Of a stretch of DNA of 64,000 nt, positions 37,554 to 48,419 are shown piece after piece; within the stretch, counting starts at the first letter, position 1; each line of letters starts with the position of its first letter. The DNA comes from Hofstenia miamia. Its lineage: Eukaryota; Xenacoelomorpha; Acoela. A model generated the notes under the pieces. The model made no database searches. It saw nothing but the letters and a program-made list of their open reading frames with translations, and was not told the DNA's origin. Position numbers and translations under genes: made by a program. The stretch lies in NCBI GenBank assembly GCA_004352715.1, contig SCFE01000096.1, forward strand, positions 232,297-296,296, given 5' to 3'.

Positions 37554-38240
37554 ATGATAGAAATGGAGAAAGTTAATAATGTGGCAGCACGAGGAAAGCC
37601 AACAAAATCGTCATTAGAGAATGGTATAAAGGCAAAATCTGTGAAAATGTATACGAATCCTAACAAAGTGAAAAAGGAAATATGGAAGAAATACCGTTTA
37701 CTTAGATATCCGGATGGTGAAAATATACCTGGTTTTGCTGCCTGTTTTTTGTGTCTCTTTGTCTATCACTATAAGCCAGGTGATGGTACAAAATCATTAC
37801 ATCGGCATGCATGTAGTCAATCCAAGGCTATGACAGCAGTAACAGGATAATGCCCAACGTCAATCAAAAACAAACAAACTGATATGCGACAATTTATCTT
37901 TCCTATATCGAAGATTACATCAGAGGAAAAGCAGACTCTTAATACTGCCGTTATTGACATGTGTTCTTTAGACATGCGTCCCATATCTTGTGTACAGATG
38001 GGAACAGAGACAGAGTTGTAAGCAAAACCACATAAAAAAATTAATCAGGTGACAAAAGTTTAAAAATTATACTTTTAGATGTTGCCGTCATTTGAAAAAA
38101 TTTCAGCAAGTTTTTGCTGTTTAATGACCAGAATTCTGAATATTTTTACGATTTTAAGTAAAGCAACTAAAAAAAGTGATGCAAAAATGATTTATTCTGT
38201 ATCAAATAATTTTCCAAATTTATACTTAGACCCAAGTGTG

Positions 38241-38271
<31 letters not shown>

Positions 38272-39660
38272 CAAGTTGTATATTTATATCAGCCAGTCAA
38301 TAATACTTTGTGCTTACAACTCTAAGGAGAAGGATTTCAAACTGCTGCCCAAAATCTGATCAATCTCGGATCTAAATATGGTCTTGATCTAAAAGTCTCT
38401 GAATTGTTTTTACATCCTTCAAATCTTTCAAGAAATATTTTACCCAAATATTATGACAAAGCTATTCAATCACTTAAGTGTACTTTTGAACGCCAACTGC
38501 AAAGTGTACCTGTATCACTATCTGTTTCCCGGGTAGGCTTCCAATTTGATCATTGGACATCAAAATTTAAGAGTATGTCGTTCACCGCTGTGAATTACCA
38601 ATTGATTAACATAAACTTCGAAAACTGTACCGGGACAATTGCAGTGGATTCATACAAAAGTGATACGAAGCATGCAAATAATATTTTGATAGATTTAAAA
38701 AAAATGCAGCCGATTTTTGATGTCAATAAGCAGTACAATTATAATCCAATATGTACTACAGACAGTGATAGTAAACTTGTGGCTGCTGTTCAATCAAAAT
38801 TTGATAGAGTATTATGTATGTCACATGACTTAAACACAGTTCTACGAAGTTTATTAACTAGCCTGTCAAGAACTACTCCTTCTTCTGATATTACTAACTG
38901 TCTTTCTGCAGCTAAGGAAATTGTTAGATACTTCAAAAGTAGTGGACTAAATCATAAATTAGAAACAAAGTTAGTACAGGAAGTAGACACTCGTTTTAAT
39001 AGTTATTACTATATGCTTACGTCTATTGACAAGAATTTAGTGCAAGTGAAAAATCTGCTTGTTCAGAAAGAGACACATGTTGACCAGATTACATATCTGA
39101 AGCAAGACTTAATGAAATCGCTTATTTCAGTTCTTAAACTTTTTGTTGACGCCACGGATATTATAGCTTGCGAGTCACCCAACAATTTCATTGTGCTATC
39201 CAGTGTTGCTAAAGCTGCAAAAGAATCTGGCTCCAACAAATACAAATGACAGTTGCAAACTACTCCGACAAAGGCTGTTAGATGGTGTAAAAGACAAATG
39301 CTTGGCGAGGCTTGTGTCTTGTCATTTTATTGCAAATTTATTGGATCCTAGATATTACAAAAAGTTATAGGAGAAAATAAACTTATTTCCGAAACACATA
39401 TGAACATATATGACTCAGAACTGCCCAGTGAATACGACTTGTATATGAGCATGAACAATAGTGCTACTATTGATAAAGTCAATTTTGATTTGTTATCTTA
39501 TTGGAAAAGCAGTCCATATAAAAATTTGGCCATTATTGCAAGATGTTATCTCGGAATTTCCCCTATAGACTTAAGTGCGAACGTACCTTCAGCGTGATGG
39601 CATTGGAAGATAAGCGGGCACGGGCAGCGTTAAATCTAAAAATGCAAAACACTAAGGAAC
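37554..39660 (+). pseudogene. BED-finger hAT transposase, decayed
   Basis: Domains in order. BED zinc finger at about 37680-37830 (IWKKYRLL... ACFLCLFVYHYK ... SLHRHAC, the C-x2-C and H-x-H ligands). RQFIFPISKITSEEKQTL and DMCSLDMRPISCVQ. After an AT-rich insertion of about 310-340 bases, GEGFQTAAQNLINLGSKYGL. Then 38404-39249, a long open part with VGFQFDHWTSKFKSMSFTAV (catalytic-core region) and LVQEVDTRFNSYYYML. Then DKCLARLVSCHFIANLLDPR in another frame, and LSYWKSSPYKNLAIIARCYL with CERTFSVMALEDKRARAAL, the hAT dimerisation signature. A frameshift near 39235, a stop near 39367 and a further shift near 39565 inactivate it. The insertion contains (AT)n and does not splice cleanly in phase. 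Terminal inverted repeats were not found. Confidence 0.8.
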
Positions 39661-41690
39661 AGTGATTCGACAGCATTATTCTGATTTTGAACCCATTTTG
39701 TATACTGATTTTCTATACTTTGATGAACACCTGATATTTTAATAGTGTGGTAATGCCAAGTAGATTAGCAAAATTTGTAAATACAGCAAATAATTTCTCA
39801 ACAAATTCCTCAGATCGGAGCTCTTGAAGTGAGTCCAACAAATAACTAACACCTGTCATGGCCTCAACAAAATCAATCTCATCATTTGTAGAAGCCTGAT
39901 CAATGGAAGCATTAGTGCACAAACTTTTTCCAAATTCAACACTGATACAATAAACTCAAATATGCAGATTTTTTAGTATTGTTGCAGTTCTTCTTGTCTC
40001 ACTGGTAAGTCACAAATTTCAGCAACTTCACAAGCACACAATTGCTGTATGACTCTCAATAAGCTTGCTGGTGCAGAAGGTTCTTGACTGAATTTTAGAC
40101 ATACATGAAATCATCCGCCTTCTCATTACAATGTTTTAGAATTCCAGGATGTTTTTCATTTGACTTGGAGAGTTTTATGGCACATCAAGTGCATGTCATT
40201 TCCAGACTGTTGACAGTTTTAATAGTACTAAAATTAAGACAAAGCATAGCGTTGTGAAAATAATACACATGAGATACAGTAGCTGAGAGTTAACTACTAT
40301 ACTTCTGTGATTACCTGACATCGGGGTAGCACAGGTTTGGTGTGCAATTCCACAAGTGTGCACTCTTATGAAATTGCACAAACATAAATTTGTGCCGCTG
40401 TTTCCAGTTTTGACACCAATGTAAAATTTATTGCCGGTAGACAAAATACTCTATTCACCCTATTGTATTTATTTTGAACATAAATTTTCAAAAATCGCCG
40501 ATCTTTGAGCACAAAGATTGCAATATTCTCAGCCAATTTTCAAGAAACTTTCACTCTGTTACTCGCAAAATCGTCTGTATGCTGCACACCGTAAATATTG
40601 TATAGAATATTGAAATAGATTTCGCACATAAACTAAATAGGGCAAGTGTTTGCTATTATAAATAAGTGCAGTAAGCATAAACAATTGCATTTGTATTAAG
40701 TACAGTACATTACTTTTTGTTTTTGTAGTGTATCCTGATCAATATAGCTTCAAGCGTTTTTATTTCTATCTGCAACCGCAACTTTGACAACACAATACCA
40801 GCGTTACTAAATAAGCTTTCGAAAATTTCTTACCGCCGTGGTTTTTTACAGACGTAGTCATATACAGATGGTTAAGAATAGGATGAAGTGAGGGTCGGAG
40901 TTTTCTTACAGCCAAGTTTTTCGTATAGCTTGTGCGACAAAATGCGATTTTATGAATCACGCATCTCAGCAACTCATGCCGATAATCTATAATCTATTAC
41001 ATATACATATTGTGCAGTTGTGCAATCCTGCACAAAATTTTGTGTGCATTGTGCAGTTTGTACAGTTGCGTTTTTTCGATTGCACATCAACCATGGGGTA
41101 GCACAACTATAATTTGCATTAAAACTTTACAGAAGTTTTCAACATTGAGGATATTACAGAATCAAATTATCCACGACTACAATGTAATGTAATGTTTTGG
41201 CTTTAATAGTTTCCGATTCTCTTCAATACTTGCTATGGGAAATGAATCTAAGTTGCAAATATTGTCAGTTTTGTGAGAAACAGCGAGATCATAAAGTTGT
41301 TCCATCTGGTGATGATGATTTGCTTCATTGTCTTTTGTCAAATAATCTAATATATTCAAAAATTTTGTAGCTAGTTTATGGAAGTTGACCGCTTCCATTT
41401 GACAGACAACCAAAGTCAGTTTTTGACAGGGACGTCTTAGGTAGACTTAAGACGTCATTGGTTCCTGATGAGCTCATCCAAAAAATCACATGCATTGCAG
41501 TAGGCTTTTTGAAATCCTCATAATTTGCTTGTAGCAATTCAAGAACTTGTGACTAAGATATACTGTGAACTCATGATGGAAACTCTGTTAATGCAATTAC
41601 TTCCCAAGAATTAATAAAAAGGTCTCTTTCTCAGCAGATAATACGCGCTCAATTGCTTTCCCAAAATCATTTTTGCTAGTAGCCAGTGTC
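39661..41690 (-). other. Weak coding-like tract, unidentified
   Basis: On the minus strand scattered open pieces (41413-41177; 39922-39713, with SYLLDSLQELRSEEFVEKLF) look more protein-like than random AT-rich sequence and could be another decayed transposase, but frames and stops are inconsistent and no family motif was recognised. Two GGGGTAGCACA words lie near 40323 and 41095 in the same orientation. Confidence 0.2.
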
Positions 41691-42309
41691 TAGCCAAGGG
41701 GTATGGTGTATGAATACCCCTCCTCACCAGCATGGACGTGGCGCGAAGTTTCGGACCAATCCCTCCCCGCCCATTTAAATTAATGATAATTTACCCAATT
41801 TTAGTATTTTTGTTAGACACTTATAATAAAAAGCTAATTTTATTGGTTTGCAATAAATCATTTATAAATTATATTGTGTTTGTGTGAATTTGCATCCGCT
41901 GTTGAATAATGGCAAATTATTTTAGAATTTCAAATTATTTTTTGAACAATTTTTTCAATACCTCGGTCCAGACATGACCAAAAGCTCAGCCCATATCCAT
42001 CTATACCCTAAAGGTTTAANNNNNNNNNNNNNNNNNNNNNTCGGACCAATCCCTCCCCGCCCATTTAAATTAATGATAATTTACCCAATTTTAGTATTTT
42101 TGTTAGACACTTATAATAAAAAGCTAATTTTATTGGTTTGCAATAAATCATTTATAAATTATATTGTGTTTGTGTGAATTTGCATCCGCTGTTGAATAAT
42201 GGCAAATTATTTTAGAATTTCAAATTATTTTTTGAACAATTTTTTCAATACCTCGGTCCAGACATGACCAAAAGCTCAGCCCATATCCATCTATACCCTA
42301 AAGGTTTAA
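41691..42309. repeat. Transposon-end-like sequence and a 269-base duplication around a gap
   Basis: Starts ccagtgtctagccaagggg, resembling common invertebrate transposon termini. Bases 41751-42019 are repeated exactly at 42041-42309 on the other side of a 21-n gap (42020-42040). This is most likely one locus represented twice by overlapping contigs. Confidence 0.7.
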
Positions 42310-43688
42310 GAATATTAAATATGTTTTTTGGAAAAAATTTTGAATCATTTTGTTATTAATATTGTTTTATTGATTGCAAGAAATGAAATGCTAATTTTTT
42401 TATGATAATTTTGAAATATGCTAACTTGCAATTCGACCCAAACTAATCTGGACTTTTTCTACAACCTTCAATGGTTTCTTCAAAAAATTTGAAAACTTAT
42501 TACTCAAAAACTAATAGATATATCATGTGATCTAAAAACACGACAAGATAGAAGATTCTCACCTCTTTCATTTATGTTGATCTATTAAGCTGCGCCTTCG
42601 AGGAAATTCGCTGGATCTCGCAATGCGATGTTTGACTTCTGTGCAAAACATAAGATGGCTTAGGCCAGCTATTGCTTCTTAGGCCAGCTATTGCTTGAAT
42701 GGGGCTTACCTTAGCTCATCATTTAAACATTTGGTATGGAGAACCTTAGAAAAATTCGGATGTTTTATTTAAAAATAGTTAAGATTTTCGCGTGTTTCAT
42801 ACGCAGGAATAATGTTTTGGAAAAGTTACTTATATTTGTATACATATCCAAGTATTTCTAAAACGATTAATAGGCTTGAATGAAAATATTTGAAAATACA
42901 AACCCAACGAGTGTAACCATGTTATTACACTGGGATACTAAATGGTAAGATCCTTCTCAAGGAAATATCAAAATATATTTTAATTTTTAATTTAAATATT
43001 TTCGAATTATTCTGTAAACATACTGTACATAACTTTTCTTAATCGATCATGATTAAATTTTATAAAAACTAACAAAATTAAGAATTTGGGAGAAAAGTAT
43101 TTAAAATGAACAGTTCAGAAATATTTAATTTTAGAAAAATTTGAGAACCATCATAATCAGTCTATAAAACTGGATAAATTGGAAATCAACCAGAAAGTCT
43201 TTATCAAATTGCAGTACAATAACTAAGACTATGGCAAATACTCACGTTTTGTCAAATAGCCTTAGAAATTTTCATTTGATAAGTTCATTCGTTGTAAAGG
43301 CTTCAGATTGTATGCATCAAAAATTGTCAGCCAAGTTCCGTGCATTATTTTGATACTTATCGTAAAGCTAATGATCATCACTAAATTTTGGTATAGGTAA
43401 TATTTCAAAGTGAGCCAAGAGTTTATAATTGAGATATCTCCAATTATATTTTTCAAAACATACCCCACTACTTGAATTTTCAGGCTACACTATTGGCAGT
43501 AGCATTTGGACTTTCCTTCTCATCATCTGAAATAATGCTATGCGCGACTCTCGGACTGATCTTGTTTATGAGAATTAGTTTTACATTGGATAAGGAATAG
43601 ATTTTTTGTCATTAAGATGTGGTTCTTCATTAGACATTCGAATTTACATATCTGTAGGCCAGACAAATTTTGAATACATAGATTATGT
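42310..43688. other. AT-rich intergenic stretch
   Basis: Nothing recognised apart from a short direct repeat (gcttaggccagctattgctt, about 42658-42695). Confidence 0.5.
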
Positions 43689-44135
43689 GTGCAGCAGAAA
43701 TTATTAATAGCAAATAAATATATTCCGCTTCAAAATATTTTTAGGTACAACGTATCAAGAAGTTATCTAACGAAAAATTACAACAAAAGGCTAAGTCGTT
43801 TTGCCTTCAGTCACAACATGACAAAAATTGATGCAAGGCATATTTATAAATTTATTACTAAATGTATTCTAATCTCATATTATCTCCAAATGCATCATTG
43901 TATATTAGCTAATGCTCTTGTTCCGGGTGATCTTTACTTTTCTTCGGAAGGGAATTACCTCCCGAAATACCCCATGGATTCTTCACTGTTTGTCCATAAA
44001 TTTGATGCTTTTCTACATCACATTATTCCAAATATAAATATTGCATACAGCGTGCTTTTTAAAGTTATGAGTTCTTGTTTAATTTACCCTAGTCTTGCTG
44101 GTGTTTGCATTAACGTCACAAACTGTTTTCTCTAA
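43689..44135 (+). other. Isolated 148-codon open frame, unsupported as a gene
   Basis: Long for this AT-rich context but without recognisable domain. It contains hydrophobic stretches (KFITKCILISYYLQMHHC) and a C-terminal piece with two N-glycosylation-like sites. No convincing splice partners. It ends just before an (AT)n array and a 183-n gap (44170-44352). Could be an exon or chance. Confidence 0.2.
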
Positions 44136-44137
44136 TG

Positions 44138-44169
<32 letters not shown>

Positions 44170-44352
44170 NNNNNNNNNNNNNNNNNNNNNNNNNNNNNNN
44201 NNNNNNNNNNNNNNNNNNNNNNNNNNNNNNNNNNNNNNNNNNNNNNNNNNNNNNNNNNNNNNNNNNNNNNNNNNNNNNNNNNNNNNNNNNNNNNNNNNNN
44301 NNNNNNNNNNNNNNNNNNNNNNNNNNNNNNNNNNNNNNNNNNNNNNNNNNNN
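44170..44352. other. Assembly gap inside an (AT)n array
   Basis: 183 n with (AT)n on both sides (about 44141-44169 and 44353-44363). Confidence 0.95.
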
Positions 44353-44363
44353 ATATATATATA

Positions 44364-45052
44364 GTGAAGTAACACATTGTATCTGTTCACAACAGAATAC
44401 TTGTTTTTCCGTATTGCTAATGCAAAGCAATAGTTAGGTTTTTCACCATTTAGAGGTCATATGTACATGTAGCTATTATCAAGAAGCTATAAATGCAATA
44501 AATTCAATTTTTCTTTATTAGCTTCATAATTGCAATATCATTAATTTCTGTACAATATACTATGCAAATGACTATCTTGTCGGATCAAATAAACACCCAT
44601 CTTCTTCAGCTGACATGATGAACAGCTAAAATTCTGAAATTTTAATGTCGGGGAGAAAATGCTTATCTACTCATAGCAGATGAAGCAAAATGCATGGTTG
44701 CAGCCGGAAGAGTTTTAAAGGAACTCTTTTAAATGTTGTTTCAAGTATTTCGTATAGCTTATGTGTTTCATTACTGCTGCATTACTGTTAAGGGGATGTC
44801 TACAAAGTCTAATTGAGTCCAAATCTTTAGAATATTATGCTTAATACTAGTCGACAAAAACAAGGACTGCATCCAATTTTTTGGTAATAGCGTTTTCGTT
44901 CAAAAGCCCGATATGTAGCGATGTGCTGTAAATTTCCTGCTCTTGTAAGTTTGAATTTCTGCCCTGAGACATGTATTGTAGTTGAAAGTTATTCGTTATT
45001 AAAAATGGAAAGACAAAATTTCTCAATAGAACTTTTGCTCATCTTCCATAAT

Positions 45053-45096
<44 letters not shown>
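44364..45096. other. Intergenic stretch ending in (AT)n
   Basis: No gene supported. The (AT)n run at about 45055-45096 abuts the MITE-like element. Confidence 0.5.
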
Positions 45097-45100
<4 letters not shown>

Positions 45101-45546
45101 GCTTTGTACATTGAGGAATCGCTGTGTACACTTGAGACTCGCTGTGTACACCCACGACAATTTTTTAAAATATTTTTACAGTACATTCTAAATTTTGGGG
45201 TTTTTAACACATAAACTATTTCAATTTGTAAAATGTTGTTGCTGATTTGCATTCCTTTGCAATTTATACATAAATTAAGCATTGTTAAGAAAACAACAGC
45301 TAAAAAACTTAGAAAAATTTTTTATAAACTCTCTGTGTACCCTTATAAAATTTTAAGTTGCATAAAATTAACAATATTTTGCAAATATATTGCATTGTGC
45401 TTCTTATTATCGATTCTGTTATTAAAAGTTTTAAAAAACAATTTTTAAAAGCATGGGGGCCAGAGTCGCTGTGTACCTTTGAAATTACGACCCAGAGTCG
45501 CTCTGTACAGGCAACCAGTCATTTTCAAGGTACACAGCGACTCTAT
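45097..45546. mobile_element. MITE-like element with iterated AGTCGCTGTGTAC motif
   Basis: Six copies of AGTCGCTGTGTAC or near variants cluster at the two ends: 45097, 45117 and 45137 (direct), 45464 and 45496 (direct), and 45542-45530 (inverted). The outermost copies form an inverted terminal repeat. Both edges abut (AT)n arrays (to 45096 and from 45547), compatible with TA-directed insertion as in Tc1/mariner-type elements. The 450-base interior has no coding potential. Confidence 0.5.
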
Positions 45547-45579
45547 TTATATATATATATATATATATGATAACTGTAT

Positions 45580-45785
45580 TTACTGGCCTTGATATAAGTT
45601 AAATTGGAAAAGATAGTCGCTTTTGTTGCAAAGACATCAAGCTTTATAACCAAATTTGATTGGTTTACCAAACACATATTGCTTACATCCATGAGAGCCA
45701 AAATATTCGATCATGGCCTTATCATATCTAAGGTTTTCATCAAGCATGTACTTAAAGTTGTCTATGCAACATGCATTTAAATGGN
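45580..45785 (-). pseudogene. piggyBac transposase relic, catalytic-core piece (inverted)
   Basis: The minus strand reads DENLRYDKAMIEYFGSHGCK, then VFGKPIKFGYK, a stop, and FQFNLYQGQ. DE.M..Y.GRHG.KQ...GKPIRFGYK...YQGK is the piggyBac core around the first catalytic Asp. The piece ends at a single ambiguous base (45785). The next part of the protein follows on the opposite strand (45840-46373). Confidence 0.7.
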
Positions 45786-45839
45786 TATATATATATCAAA
45801 GCTTTACACTCAAACAGGCTTTGGAAACTTCCCTTTAGC

Positions 45840-46373
45840 AGTAATGCAGCAGTTATGAAACAAATGAAATTTCAGACATCCGCGAGGATTATGCTAGTAC
45901 TTTATTTACGCGTGGTAGATTAGCTGCGTCTTCTGTAACAGAAGCCCCTGCAATGGAACTAATTGCACCATTCTTGCAATTTGGACAGGTGGATAATTGT
46001 TTTGGAGTTAGCTTTAGTTAACTGACTCTGTCTTAATGGAATTTTATATGTTGGTACAATGAGAAACAGTAGTCGTGATATTTGACGAGAAGCTATGCTT
46101 ACTTTTGCAAGAACCCGAAAAAACAGACACTACAACTTGAATTTTAATGGTATATGTCTTTGTTCGTTTTACGATAAGTCCCATAAATTAATAATACTCC
46201 TTGATTCATTTGTCCGATTTCCAAACAATGCTGATGTTGGGTTGAAATCTGAAACTGTTGATGTCTGTAAACATCTGGAGTTGACAATGTTGACAATTTG
46301 CATGAAATACAATTACATTATTATTTCTATGTTAATGAGTAAGAGTGTCTTTAGAAAGTGCTCTTCTTGCTAA
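45840..46373 (+). pseudogene. piggyBac transposase relic, downstream piece
   Basis: Plus strand, in two frames: SSVTEAPAMELIAPFLQFGQ then VDNCFGVSF (the DNFFTS region with the second catalytic Asp), then LNGILYVGTMRNSSRDI and FNGICLCSFYDKSHKLIILL. These follow piggyBac order (DNFF, G.VGT.R.NR, W.D.K.V) weakly but consistently. Stops and a frameshift separate the parts. Orientation is opposite to the 45580-45785 piece, so the copy is inverted internally or misassembled. Confidence 0.5.
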
Positions 46374-47389
46374 GCATAAAAGAGAAAATTTATGCAGGCA
46401 AAAAATGCTCAGAATTTTGAGTGCTTTGGACCCCAGAGGTACATCACCCAAAGATTCTATACGTCTATTTGTAATGATTCAAACCAGTTGAGAACGTAAC
46501 ATAATAAGTATGTGGCATCTTCAGGTTTGTACAATTCCATGAAGTATACAAACAAATACAAATATCTCAAATTCTATTTTGTTTTAGAAATTTTTATGTG
46601 AACCTATTAATCTATTGATTTTTTTAAGAACTTCTTCTAATTATCTAAGTTAACTAATTAAGGAATTTACGAAAATTGTGACAGTTTCTTGCAACTTTTA
46701 CAAGAAATATGAAGACATGTCTGAGGAAACAACTCAATTAGTAGTAGCAGATAATTAAATTTTACTATATTTTAGTAACACAAAAAAATTTATGACTGCT
46801 TGCCATCACATAATATGCCATTTGATGTACATTTTTTCAATTAAATAATTTGTGAATTATGTATACAACGCCCATTATTCTTATTCTATGTATATGAATA
46901 TCGTCGAATGTCATCTGAAAGTTTATGATTCATCCAAAAGATTAAAAGCTTTATTTGAGGGTTCCGATATCTTTGTTCTTAAAATTCTTAAGAACCTCTT
47001 AACAAGCTTGACATTTAGACATATAAATGTTGAATTGCTTTAAGAAATTCTGAGTGTGTCGACATCTAAATATATTTTTGAAAATTTCATGTATTTTCCG
47101 TTTTTGTTACTATTAGGAGCACATATGATATTTAATTTAATAAAAACTATAAGGTATAGGCAGGTAACAAGGCCATAGCTAACTTAACCGGCTACTAATG
47201 CCATATTTGTCGATTAAATTGTCGGCTTGTTATAATTATGGTTAAGCTTTGAACATGAACTGCATGCACACTTAAAATCAAATTTAGTTGTATCATAGGC
47301 TAGAATCGGACCTTAATACCTTTTTTTGCGGGAACTTTAAACGTAAGTCTGAATTGTAATTACTGTTAATTATCATTATAAACAGTTAA
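46374..47389. other. AT-rich spacer
   Basis: No supported gene; likely includes the 5' UTR of the LINE that starts its first ORF at 47390. Confidence 0.5.
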
Positions 47390-48303
47390 ATGGTTTCAAA
47401 TTGTAAAACGTGTAAAAACGAAATACTTGATGAAAAATTTTTTATCTGTGGAAATTGCAATGTTTTTCTGCACCTTACTAAATGTACAGGTTTTTCAAAG
47501 CAATGCATTGATTCTATATATCAATACTATGCACATTTCATGTTGTTTTGTACTTCTTGTGTTGACAATGATTCTGTTAAGAAATTTTCATTGTCTTCTA
47601 ATGTTGTACCACATAATATAAATTCCGAACAGCTCAAGGATTTAACCAAAGATATGATTGATAGTATTAATGTTAACATAAAAGAAGAAATAGAACCTTC
47701 ATTAAAAAAACTNNNNNNNNNNNNNNNNNNNNNNNNNNNNNNNNNNNNNNNNNNNNNNNNNNNNNNNNNNNNNNNNNNNNNNNNNNNNNNNNNNNNNNNN
47801 NNNNNNNNNNNNNNNNNNNNNNNNNNNNNNNNNNNNNNNNNNNNNNNNNNNNNNNNNNNNNNNNNNNNNNNNNNNNNNNNNNNAATGAACTATTATCATC
47901 TTTTCTGGATACCAATCGCGCAACTGATAAAAATACAAACTTTACTATGCAAGCGGATCTTTCTTATCGTAAAAAAATTAAGATAATAGGTATCCCCGAA
48001 TATGAAATGCCACGTAATTATGCTGAATTACTTGATTATGATCTTAGTTCTGTTAAAAATATTATTTCTTTTATTGGTTATGACCCAAATGCTATTGTTA
48101 ACGTTCAAAGACTTGGAAAATTGAAACAGGGTAAAAGTCGTGTTGTACTTGTTGAACTAAGCTCAGAGTGGGCTAAACGTTGTATACTTGCAAATGCATA
48201 CAAACTAAAGACTAATATCTCTATGAATTCAATCTTCATTCGATCTGAGCTTTCAACTGAAGATAAAGTAACTGAACGTAAAATTTTAAACAAAAAGTTT
48301 TAA
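47390..48303 (+). pseudogene. LINE ORF1: PHD-finger and RRM-like nucleic-acid-binding protein
   Basis: N-terminus: CKTCKNEILDEKFFICGNC, then HLTKC and FCTSC, a C4HC3 PHD-type finger as found in ORF1 of CR1/L2-type LINEs. An acidic helical part follows, then the gap (47713-47883). The C-terminal half reads YRKKIKIIGIPEYEMPRNYA, VQRLGKLKQGKSRVVLVEL, AKRCILANAYKL and FIRSELSTEDKVTERKIL, the RRM-like ORF1p core with its typical end. ORF1 proteins coat the element RNA. The frame differs on the two sides of the gap, probably because the gap length is only an estimate, so the ORF may be intact in the genome. Confidence 0.75.
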
Positions 48304-48419
48304 ATTAATTAATTCTGGTATAAGTAGAGATAGATTTAAGATACGAAATTTGGTTCTTTATCTGGATGGGAAAGCTGTGCCATTATTACAAGATTGACTA
48401 CCACTAATTCTTCTTCAAA

